From Microseira sp041929235 (GTDB lineage Bacteria > Cyanobacteriota > Cyanobacteriia > Cyanobacteriales > Aerosakkonemataceae): a stretch of 64,000 bases of DNA. The notes under the pieces are model-generated. The model was not told where the DNA came from. It searched no databases and saw nothing but the letters and a program-made list of their open reading frames with translations. The stretch covers positions 1-64,000 of the forward strand of contig NZ_JBHFNP010000183.1 in NCBI RefSeq assembly GCF_041929235.1, given 5' to 3'. Position 1 is the stretch's first letter, and each line of letters starts with the position of its first letter. A program made the translations under genes and the position numbers. Shown here in pieces: positions 51,560 to 59,819 of this stretch.

Positions 51560-54500
51560 ATGGCAATTAGCAATCGCGAACGAATCGGCAGATCTTTAGA
51601 CCTTCTTCTGGAAGGATTATATCCTTATGTCGAACGGGAAATGCGTTCGGTATACCGGGATAAATGGCTGGTCGCTGCTACTCCTTTTGTGCCAGAAGAC
51701 CGGACTCTTCGCCGCAGCGTAGAACAAATTCTGAAACAAGATGTTTCGGCGCTGTTAAAACTGATTTGGAACCAGTGGCATGAAGTGTTCAAAAAAACTC
51801 TTGGCAATGCCGAGAAGAACTTGGTTGGGGAATTGATGGTGACGCGCAATTCTTGGGCGCACAATGATTCCTTTTCCAGCGATGATGCTTACCGTGCCCT
51901 TGATAGCATGGCCCGATTGTTAACGGCAATTTCTGCCTCAGAAGCGGATACGGTAGAAAAGCAAAAGCAAGAATTGCTGCGAATTCGGTTTGACGAACAA
52001 GCACGACGCGAAACTAAGAAAGCTGCGGTTACTGCTGTGGAATCTCAACCTGCTGGCGGTCTGAAACCCTGGCGGGAAATTGTCACTCCTCACCCCGATG
52101 TTGCTTCGGGACGCTATCAAGAAGCTGAATTTGCTGCCGATTTGTGGCAAGTTCACTTGGATGAAGGTTCGGATGAATACCGCCTACCAACAGAATTTTT
52201 CCGCCGGACTTTTTTAACCGAAGGTCTGAAACAACTTTTGGCAAATGCTTTACTCAGACTTTCCGGAAACGGTGGCAATCCAGTGATTGAATTACAGACC
52301 AATTTTGGCGGTGGTAAAACTCACGCTTTGCTATCTCTATATCATCTGTTTTTTGGCGTTTCTGCTAGCGATTTACCCGGAATAGAGCCAGTTTTTGCCT
52401 CTGCTGGCGTTGCGGCACTGCCAGAGAATGTTAAAACTGTGGTGATAGTCGGAAATAAAATTTCTCCCGGTCAACTGCACGAGAAAAAAGATGGCACTGT
52501 AGTCAGAACCTTGTGGGGCGAAATTGCTTGGCAGTTGGGAGGCAAAGCAGGTTATGAAATGGTGCGGGAAGCGGATGAAACGGCTACCAATCCAGGCGAT
52601 AATCTGAAAGAATTATTTAATCGCTACGCTCCTTGTTTAATTTTGATCGATGAATGGGTGGCTTATGCCCGTCAATTGCACGAAACTAGCGATTTACCGG
52701 CGGGCAGTTTTGATACTCATTTTACCTTTGCTCAAACTTTGAGCGAATCGGCTAAAAATGCCAATCAAACTTTATTAGTGGTTAGCGTTCCATCTTCTGA
52801 TATTGAAACAGGTGGAGAACGGGGAAAAGAAGCTTTATATCGATTGAAAAATGCGATTGGTCGGGTTGAGTCTCCTTGGCGTCCTGCTTCGGCAGAAGAA
52901 AGCTTTCAAATTGTCCGCCGTCGCTTGTTTCAACCTATCACCGAACCAGGTTTATTTGTGGCGCGGGATGCTGTGGTGAGGGCGTTTCGGGAAATGTATC
53001 AATCTCAATCTCAGGAATTTCCTTTGGAATGCCGCGAAGGAGATTACGAACGGAGGTTGACTGAAGCTTATCCGATTCATCCGGAATTATTCGATCGCTT
53101 GTATACAGATTGGTCAAGTTTAGATAAATTTCAGCGCACTAGGGGCGTTTTGCGGTTGATGGCGAAGGTGATTCATTTTCTTTGGGAACAGAGCGATCGC
53201 TCTCTCCTCATCCTACCAGCTAACGTGCCAATGGCAGATTCCCAAGTCCAATCAGAACTCACTCACTATCTAGAAGACCAATGGGTTCCCATTATTGAAA
53301 AAGATGTCGATGGCATCAATTCCCTACCAATTGCCCTCGACCGCCAAAATCCTAACCTGGGACGCTATTCTGCCTGCCGTCGCGTCACCCGCACGATTTA
53401 CATGGGTTCTGCACCTACCTTACGCGCTGCTAATCGAGGTTTAGAAGATCGTCGCATCAAACTGGGTTGCGTCCAACCGGGAGAAAGTCCTGCTACTTTT
53501 GGAGATGCCTTGCGCCGTCTAACCGACCAAGCAACGTATTTATATGTAGACGGCAATCGTTACTGGATTTCCACCCAACCTAATGTTACTCGCACTGCCC
53601 AAGACCGGGCGAGTCAAATTCAACAGGATGATGAAAAAGTCTGGGAAGAGATTGTTCGCCGGTTAAAGAATGACCGTCAGCGGGGTGAATTTACTGGCGT
53701 TCATTTCGCCCCCAATTCCTCTAGCGATGTCCCCGATGATGAGAACATGGGAGTGAGATTGGTGGTGCTAGAACCTCAGCATCCTCACAGTTATAGGGCA
53801 AAAGATAGCGCCGCCCGCAAACGAGTTGAAGAAATTCTTTCTCATAAAGGCACGAGTCCCCGCTACTGCAAGAATCTATTAATATTCCTAGCACCTGATA
53901 AGAACAAAATCGAGGCGATAGTACAGTTTGTCTGCCAATTTTTGGCTTGGGATTCTATCGTCCAGGAAAAGGACGTTTTAAACTTAGATGTTTTCCAAAG
54001 CAATCAAGCAACAACCAAGCGCAAGCAAACCGATGAAACGGTTGATATGCTACTCAAAGAAGCGTATCAGTGGCTGTTAATTCCCACCCAACCCAATCCC
54101 CAGGGGACAATTGTCTGGGAAGAAACGCGCATTCCCGGTTCAGATTCACCGATTTTGCGGGCTTCGCGCAAGCTGGTTCACGAAGAACATCTGATTGTTA
54201 ATTATGCTGCCAGTCGCTTATGTTTAGAAATCCTCAATATTTATACTTGGCCTAATGCTAACCATATTGACCTAAAAACTTTGTGGAAATACTTGACAAA
54301 TTACCCCTACTTGCCTCGATTGAAAAACGAGCAAGTTTTATTGGATGCGATCGCCCAAGCTGTAGGATCGCTTCTATGGCTGGAAAACTTTGCTTATGCT
54401 ACGGGCTACGATGAAGCAAAACAGCGCTATCTGGGATTGAAAGCTGGCGAACACATTACACCGAGTCTAAGCAGTCAGAGTTTTTTGGTTAAACCAGCGA

Positions 54501-54877
54501 TCGCACAACAGCAATTAAATGCAGCCAACGCTACAAATAAAACTTTACCATCAACAACGACAACAGATAATCACAACGGTGAAACTGGTAAGTCCTTGTC
54601 CTCCAAGGAAAAAAACGGTACATACGCAGTACCACCCGTTGCACCAAAACGTTTCTATGGAACGGTGAAGTTAGATGCCTTGCGGATACGTCGCGATGTT
54701 GGTCAAATCGCCGACGAAGTGATTCAACACTTGACCAGTTTAGTTGATGCTGAAGTTGAGATTGCTTTAGAAATTCAAGTTCGCGTTCCTTCAGGTGTGC
54801 CAGATAACGTTATCCGCACTGTGTCTGAAAACTGCCTGGTTTTGAAGTTTGAAACTCAAGCATTCGAGTCAGAATGA
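51560..54877 (+). CDS. DUF499 ATPase with N-terminal Swt1-type HEPN domain
   Basis: 1105 residues. The N-terminal 140 residues match Swt1-type HEPN (LLEGLYPYVEREM, and RNSWAH at 96-101, the Rx4H ribonuclease motif). The DUF499 part follows, with Walker A TNFGGGKTHALLSLYH near residue 248 and Walker B-like LILIDEWVAYARQL near 355. The C-terminal part includes a Ser/Thr-rich linker and a small VKLDALRIRRDVGQ domain. DUF499 proteins are partners of DUF1156 methylases and helicases in defence islands; an RNase or tRNase effector role for the HEPN end is plausible. Confidence 0.92.
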   Translation: MAISNRERIGRSLDLLLEGLYPYVEREMRSVYRDKWLVAATPFVPEDRTLRRSVEQILKQDVSALLKLIWNQWHEVFKKTLGNAEKNLVGELMVTRNSWAHNDSFSSDDAYRALDSMARLLTAISASEADTVEKQKQELLRIRFDEQARRETKKAAVTAVESQPAGGLKPWREIVTPHPDVASGRYQEAEFAADLWQVHLDEGSDEYRLPTEFFRRTFLTEGLKQLLANALLRLSGNGGNPVIELQTNFGGGKTHALLSLYHLFFGVSASDLPGIEPVFASAGVAALPENVKTVVIVGNKISPGQLHEKKDGTVVRTLWGEIAWQLGGKAGYEMVREADETATNPGDNLKELFNRYAPCLILIDEWVAYARQLHETSDLPAGSFDTHFTFAQTLSESAKNANQTLLVVSVPSSDIETGGERGKEALYRLKNAIGRVESPWRPASAEESFQIVRRRLFQPITEPGLFVARDAVVRAFREMYQSQSQEFPLECREGDYERRLTEAYPIHPELFDRLYTDWSSLDKFQRTRGVLRLMAKVIHFLWEQSDRSLLILPANVPMADSQVQSELTHYLEDQWVPIIEKDVDGINSLPIALDRQNPNLGRYSACRRVTRTIYMGSAPTLRAANRGLEDRRIKLGCVQPGESPATFGDALRRLTDQATYLYVDGNRYWISTQPNVTRTAQDRASQIQQDDEKVWEEIVRRLKNDRQRGEFTGVHFAPNSSSDVPDDENMGVRLVVLEPQHPHSYRAKDSAARKRVEEILSHKGTSPRYCKNLLIFLAPDKNKIEAIVQFVCQFLAWDSIVQEKDVLNLDVFQSNQATTKRKQTDETVDMLLKEAYQWLLIPTQPNPQGTIVWEETRIPGSDSPILRASRKLVHEEHLIVNYAASRLCLEILNIYTWPNANHIDLKTLWKYLTNYPYLPRLKNEQVLLDAIAQAVGSLLWLENFAYATGYDEAKQRYLGLKAGEHITPSLSSQSFLVKPAIAQQQLNAANATNKTLPSTTTTDNHNGETGKSLSSKEKNGTYAVPPVAPKRFYGTVKLDALRIRRDVGQIADEVIQHLTSLVDAEVEIALEIQVRVPSGVPDNVIRTVSENCLVLKFETQAFESE

Positions 54878-55167
54878 ATGAGTAATAACGCAAGTTTATT
54901 GGTAATACTCGCATCCGCTTTCATTACTCCCTTTATGCTGAACGACTGAAGTCGCGCCTACACAAACAAAGACCGCCTGCGCGGTCTATAAGAATAAGGG
55001 GGGTTATTAACCCGGATTTAGTATAATTGGTAATTGCTAATTGGTAATTGCTAATAAAAAATTTTTACTCGCATTAGCCCCACTCCTCGTAAAATTCTAG
55101 AATGCCGACTTCTGGGTTAGATATTTGCATGAACAACTACCAAGCACCCATCAATCGCAATTTGTCA

Positions 55168-56214
55168 ATGAAATTTAACGAATTGGTACAAAAACTCGAC
55201 GACGCTAGCAATAGTCTGACATCTAACCCAGAGTGCAACCCAGAAATTGGGGGAGTCGCGCCGATAAATAAAGCATCTGCTGGCACTCTCAGTTATATCG
55301 AAGGGGGAAAATTTGCCTCTTGGGTGGGGAAAACGACGGCGAGTGCGTTGATTTTACCTGTGGATGAAGCTTTACAAGCACAAGCTAGCGAACGGGGGAT
55401 TGCTTGGATTGCTGGTGCAGATCCGAGATTATTATTTGCTCGCGCGATCGCTCTCTTCTACCAACCCTACCACCCCAGTCCCGAAATTCACCCAACCGCA
55501 GTCATTCACCCGGAAGCGCAAGTGGGTAACAATGTTTACATCGGCGCACATGCGGTCATCCAAGCAGGTGCAAAGATTGGCAACGAAGTCTGCATTCACC
55601 CGAATGTCGTGATTTATCCAGAAGTGGAGATTGGCGATCGCACTATCTTGCACGCCAACTGCACCATCCACGAACGCACCCGCATCGGTGCAGATTGCGT
55701 AATTCACAGCGGTGCTGTTATTGGTGCAGAAGGTTTCGGTTTTGTTCCCACTCGTCAAGGTTGGTTCAAAATGGAACAATCTGGCTGCACGATTTTAGAA
55801 GATGGGGTAGAAGTTGGTTGTAATAGTACTGTTGACCGTCCTTCCGTGGGGGAAACGCGGATCGGTCGCCAGACAAAATTGGATAATTTAGTACATATTG
55901 GACACGGTTGTCAGGTGGGGTCAAATTGTGCGTTTGCGGCGCAAGTTGGTTTAGCCGGTGGCGTGAAAATCGGAAATGGCGTACTGATGGCGGGACAGGT
56001 GGGAGTGGCGAATCAGGCGGAAGTGGGAGATAGAGCGATCGCTACTGCTAGAGCTGGTATACATAGTAACATCGAGCCGGGAGCGATCGTTGGTGGTTAC
56101 CCAGCCGTTCCCCAAAAGCTATTTCTTAAGATCTGTGCCACCTACAGCCGCATCCCAGAAATGTACCAAACTCTTAAACAAATCCAGCGACGATTGGATA
56201 GTGGGAATCGGTAA
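55168..56214 (+). CDS. lpxD: UDP-3-O-(acyl)glucosamine N-acyltransferase
   Basis: 348 residues from ATG 55168 (MKFNELVQKL); upstream in-frame ATGs at 55102 and 55129 are unlikely. N-terminal LpxD domain, then left-handed beta-helix hexapeptide repeats from about residue 110 (IHPTAVIHPEAQVGNNVYIG, onward) and the catalytic His region LDNLVHIGHGCQVG. Third step of lipid A synthesis. Cyanobacteria often carry an lpxD-like gene; other lpx genes are not in the window. Confidence 0.95.
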   Translation: MKFNELVQKLDDASNSLTSNPECNPEIGGVAPINKASAGTLSYIEGGKFASWVGKTTASALILPVDEALQAQASERGIAWIAGADPRLLFARAIALFYQPYHPSPEIHPTAVIHPEAQVGNNVYIGAHAVIQAGAKIGNEVCIHPNVVIYPEVEIGDRTILHANCTIHERTRIGADCVIHSGAVIGAEGFGFVPTRQGWFKMEQSGCTILEDGVEVGCNSTVDRPSVGETRIGRQTKLDNLVHIGHGCQVGSNCAFAAQVGLAGGVKIGNGVLMAGQVGVANQAEVGDRAIATARAGIHSNIEPGAIVGGYPAVPQKLFLKICATYSRIPEMYQTLKQIQRRLDSGNR

Positions 56215-56462
56215 TTGGTAATTGGCTGTTGTTAGGCAAGCGGCGTTACAAACCCAGTTTCTTTGCCTGATTAGCAATTAGCAATTAGCCATTAGCCATT
56301 AGTGATTACCGATTCGGGAAAGTGTACCTTTTTTTGTAGGGTTTACCTCACTAACCCAATTGCTGAAATACGGCACTATAAAGTCAAAGGCAGAAATGCC
56401 TTGTCTGCTAAACAAAAAGATTGAAAATTTCAAATTCTGTCAATCGTTAGTGAGGTGTAGCT

Positions 56463-56942
56463 ATGCCACTCATTCGTTGGCAACCTTTCCATGAAATGGA
56501 ATCTCTGCGCCGTCAAATGGATCAATTGTTTGATGAATTTGCCGGAATGAACCGCGAAACCAGTTCAAAAACTTGGGCGCCTGCAATCGAACTAAAAGAC
56601 GAAAACGACCATCTTGTTTTGAGAGCGGAAATTCCCGGTGTAGAAGGGAAAGACCTCGATATTCAAGTAGCGCGCGAAGCTGTCTCTATTAGCGGCGAAC
56701 ACCGCTACGAAAAGAAAACGGAAGAAAAGGGCTTCTACCGCTCTGAATTCCGCTATGGCAGTTTCCAACGGACAATTCCTCTACCAGTTCCAGTAGAAAA
56801 CGACAAAGTCCAAGCCGAGTTTAAGAACGGTATCTTGACGCTAACTTTGCCTAAAGCAGAAGAAGTGCGCCGTAAGGTATTCAAGGTGAATCTCGGCGAC
56901 AGCCAATCGGCAATTCCGGCGTCAGAAAATAACCAAGGCTAA
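56463..56942 (+). CDS. Hsp20/alpha-crystallin small heat shock protein
   Basis: 159 residues with the alpha-crystallin domain: APAIELKDENDHLVLRAEIPGV, then GILTLTLPK near the C-terminus and the I-P-A end motif (SAIPAS). The N-terminal MPLIRWQPFHEMESLRRQMDQLF is typical. ATP-independent chaperone that holds unfolded proteins. GAGGTG ribosome site 6 bp before the ATG. I see no CIRCE element upstream. Confidence 0.96.
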   Translation: MPLIRWQPFHEMESLRRQMDQLFDEFAGMNRETSSKTWAPAIELKDENDHLVLRAEIPGVEGKDLDIQVAREAVSISGEHRYEKKTEEKGFYRSEFRYGSFQRTIPLPVPVENDKVQAEFKNGILTLTLPKAEEVRRKVFKVNLGDSQSAIPASENNQG

Positions 56943-57125
56943 CTATAAAGATTCGCAAATTAATGGCGTGAATTAGCCTGGTAAGTTGATAGCTTAGATT
57001 CAGATCCTCGGCTTCTTCTAGAAGTCGAGGATTTAGTTTATGTCAACAATGACGCTTGAAAGTAGAATTTATATGATGTCCGTTGAATTGCCCATAATAA
57101 AAAAACCTCACCCAGTCGTTGCGTA

Positions 57126-57183
57126 GGGACACGGCATCATAGATTTCTCGGACAAACAGATAACGTTAATAATGCCGTGTCCC
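57126..57183. repeat. Inverted repeat (GGGACACGGCAT type)
   Basis: Arms GGGACACGGCAT (57126-57137) and ATGCCGTGTCCC (57172-57183), perfect 12 bp. Same family as 51331-51388 and 62663-62705. Confidence 0.8.
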
Positions 57184-57255
57184 GGCTTCTGATTGCGGGT
57201 AATCGACCGGAGATGATATTATACCGTTTTCCCATCAATGCGCTACACACGGGGC

Positions 57256-57313
57256 GGGGCGGGTTTACTATAATTGTTTGTTTTTGGCATTGGTTATTGG
57301 TAAAACCCGCCCC
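57256..57313. repeat. Inverted repeat (GGGGCGGGTTTA type), intact copy
   Basis: GGGGCGGGTTTA pairs with TAAAACCCGCCCC. This is the uninterrupted version of the element that is split by a MITE at 59400-59556. Confidence 0.8.
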
Positions 57314-57548
57314 TACAATCGGTATATGTTGATGTGTAGCATTATCAAGGGAAATTGAGATTACGTTGGGTTGAGGTAAGGAAACCCACTTACGCGCGCC
57401 GATGCCATCACCTTAGTTTCTTCGTAGATCTCTAGTTTCTAAACCAATGATTTTTCATAGAAACCCGGTTTCTTTCGTGAATTGGTTGATGTTGGATTTC
57501 ACTGCCGTTCAACCCAACCTACAATAATGGCAGTGAGGGATTTATTGG

Positions 57549-58427
57549 ATGCAAATAATAGCAAACGGATTGATTGCAGGTTTAACTATTGTTGTACTAG
57601 CTTTAGCCTTTGTCGTAGTTTACTTGCCGACGCGGGTTTTTCATCTAGCCTTGGGAGGTGTATACGCAATTGTTCCTTTTATTGCCTGGAGTTGTTGGCA
57701 AGCGGGATGGCCTTGGTACTGGGCAATAACAGTAGCAATTATAACAGGTGTATTGATTTCTCTAGCTGGCGAATTGTTCAATCATGCACCCTTGGAATTA
57801 AAACAAGCATCCTGGGGCGCTCACTTGGTTTCATCTTTGGGAATTTATATTATTATCGTGCAAATTGTGGCGTTAATTTGGGGGACGGAAAGCAAGTTTT
57901 TACGCAGGGGGGTAGATGCAGTAACGGCTATTGGTAATATTAGGTTAACCCAGACACAGATGGTAACGGCGGTGGTGTGTGTGGGTGCGATCGCTCTCTT
58001 TTACATATGGCTAAAATCCACCAATCTGGGATTGCAATTTCGAGCAATGGCAGATAATCCCAAACAATTTGCCCTCCAAGGTTATAACATACTGCAACTG
58101 CGGCGAATTGCCTTTGGGATTTCTGGGCTATTGGGTGCGATCGCTTCTCTTTTAGTAGCTTATGATGTAGGCTTTGACCCCAACACGGGTTTAGTAGCCG
58201 TTTTGCTAGCTGTAGTAGCAGCACTAATCGGCGGGCGACAATCTTTTTGGGGGGCTTTAATAGGTGGCATTTTGCTAGGAATAGTTCGTTCCCAAGCAGT
58301 TTGGTTACTTGACGCCCGCTGGCAAGATGCAATAACTTTTATGATTTTGGCAATATTTCTCTATTTACGCCCTAACGGAATCCTGGGTCACAAAAGCAGA
58401 TTAGAATCAGAAATCAGGAATCGGTAA
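57549..58427 (+). CDS. ABC permease, LivH/UrtB type
   Basis: 292 residues, about eight hydrophobic helices, with LivH family features (LPTRVFHLALGGVYAIVPFI start and NPKQFALQGYNILQLRRIAFGISGLLG coupling segment that contacts the ATPase). Family members import branched-chain amino acids, urea or amides. Here no periplasmic binding-protein gene is present in the window, and the genes that follow belong to RiPP synthesis, so import of a peptide-related or other substrate, or an altered role, must be considered. Confidence 0.88.
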   Translation: MQIIANGLIAGLTIVVLALAFVVVYLPTRVFHLALGGVYAIVPFIAWSCWQAGWPWYWAITVAIITGVLISLAGELFNHAPLELKQASWGAHLVSSLGIYIIIVQIVALIWGTESKFLRRGVDAVTAIGNIRLTQTQMVTAVVCVGAIALFYIWLKSTNLGLQFRAMADNPKQFALQGYNILQLRRIAFGISGLLGAIASLLVAYDVGFDPNTGLVAVLLAVVAALIGGRQSFWGALIGGILLGIVRSQAVWLLDARWQDAITFMILAIFLYLRPNGILGHKSRLESEIRNR

Positions 58428-58436
58428 AAGGAAATA

Positions 58437-58475
58437 CAATTAGCAATTAGCAATTAGCAATTAGCAATTAGCAAT
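58437..58475. repeat. Heptamer microsatellite CAATTAG next to a start codon
   Basis: Five perfect units of CAATTAG (58437-58471) followed by a partial unit, ending a few bases before the ATG at 58478. Related TAATTGG/CAATTAG strings occur at 55020-55060 and 56210-56310. Confidence 0.85.
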
Positions 58476-58477
58476 CA

Positions 58478-59347
58478 ATGAACTATTTACTTCACCTACT
58501 GATTTACCTAAGCATTTATCTGATTGTTTCCCTCAGCCTGAATTTAATCGTCGGTTACTGCGGATTGCTAACCCTAGCCCATGGGGGATATTTTGCTTTA
58601 GGCAGCTATGTTTACGCTCTCGCTACGCTCAAACTAGGGTGGGAATTTATGCCTGCAACAATCCTGATCGTAGCAATTGCCGCTGTATTGAGTTTGGCGG
58701 TTTCTTTACCAGCTTGGCGGTTTCGGGGCGACTTTTTTGTGATGATAACTCTGGCGGTTCAAGTATTGCTGTTCAGCCTATTTTATAACTCGACTAATCT
58801 CACAGGCGGCGCTGAAGGATTGGCAGGAATTCCCAAACCGAAGTTGTTGGGTATTGCATTCGATTCAATCGGTGCAATTGCGATGCTATCCCTTGTTTTA
58901 GCGGGGGGTTGTGCCTTAGTTTCTTGGTTATTGCTGAATTCGCCTTGGGGGCGACTGCTGCAAGCGATGCGCGATGACGAATTGGCGACGCGCGCCCTGG
59001 GTAAAAACACGCGGTTGCTCAAAGTTCAGGTTTTTGCGATCGCTTGTTCTATGGTGGCAATTGCGGGTGTTATTTACGCCGCCTATGTCAGTTACATCGA
59101 CCCCAGTGCGGCTAATTTAAACCATTCGATTTTGATGCTATGCATGGTAATTGTAGGCGGCGTTGGTAATTTTTGGGGACCTTTGGTGGGGGCGGCGGTG
59201 CTGGTGGCGATTCCAGAAGTGCTTCGCTTTATGTTCATACCAGATGCTTACGCTGCTAATATCCGCCTGTTACTCTACGGACTTCTGCTAGTGGTAATGA
59301 TGCACTTCCGTCCCCAAGGTTTGGCAGGAAATTATCCCATTGATTAG
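58478..59347 (+). CDS. ABC permease, LivM type
   Basis: 289 residues with LivM-like topology: an N-terminal helix pair with SLSLNLIVGYCGLLTLAHGG, the DDELATRALGKNTRLLKVQVFAIAC coupling helix and VVGGVGNFWGPLVGAA. It should form a heterodimer with the LivH-type permease. ATG 58478 has no Shine-Dalgarno because the heptamer array lies there. Confidence 0.9.
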   Translation: MNYLLHLLIYLSIYLIVSLSLNLIVGYCGLLTLAHGGYFALGSYVYALATLKLGWEFMPATILIVAIAAVLSLAVSLPAWRFRGDFFVMITLAVQVLLFSLFYNSTNLTGGAEGLAGIPKPKLLGIAFDSIGAIAMLSLVLAGGCALVSWLLLNSPWGRLLQAMRDDELATRALGKNTRLLKVQVFAIACSMVAIAGVIYAAYVSYIDPSAANLNHSILMLCMVIVGGVGNFWGPLVGAAVLVAIPEVLRFMFIPDAYAANIRLLLYGLLLVVMMHFRPQGLAGNYPID

Positions 59348-59399
59348 CCTTGGGGGGCGGGTTTAGTACAATTGTCTGTGTGTGTCAAAGGTAATTGGT

Positions 59400-59556
59400 C
59401 AGGACTTACGCAAGCGCGTTCCTATCACCAAAGTTTCTGGCGGCGGACTCTAGTTTTAGCGCCACGATTTTTCAGAGAAAGCGGGTTTCTGGCGGCGGAC
59501 TCTAGTTTTAGCGCCACGATTTTTCATATCACCTTAGTTTCTTTGCGTAAGTCCTG
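59400..59556. mobile_element. 157-bp MITE with TTGGT duplication, nested in another repeat
   Basis: Ends CAGGACTTACGCAA and TTGCGTAAGTCCTG are perfect 14-bp inverted repeats. Flanks TTGGT (59395-59399) and TTGGT (59557-59561) are a 5-bp target duplication. Removing the element and one TTGGT recreates the GGGCGGGTTTA...TAAAACCCGCCCC repeat that is intact at 57256. The interior holds a 52-bp tandem duplication (units from 59434 and 59486). Confidence 0.9.
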
Positions 59557-59819
59557 TTGGTAAAACCCGCCCCTACTGGTTACAACGAAAGCCTAAATTA
59601 GCAATGCCTGTGGCGGAAAAATACAAGTTTTCTTAATGGCGCTCCTATCTATAGGTGCTGGTTACGCCTTGTTTTGATGTTTGTTGTAACCGGGTTACAA
59701 GTCCCGGCATCGTCAATATACCTAAAGTTCCGCTTAAATAATGGGTTTGGCACATCCATAGATCGCGAAAATGGTTTTTGAAACCACCTAATAAAAGGAA
59801 CTGCCAAGATCTACCGGAC

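Larger units (their letters stand above)
56943..57548. other. 606-bp spacer packed with dispersed repeats
   Basis: Contains a terminator-like CTCGGCTTCTTCTAGAAGTCGAG hairpin after hsp20 (about 57007-57029), inverted repeats at 57126-57183 and 57256-57313, and a decayed MITE-like stretch (ACTTACGCGCGCC to CGGTTTCTTTC, 57391-57476). No gene. Confidence 0.65.
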
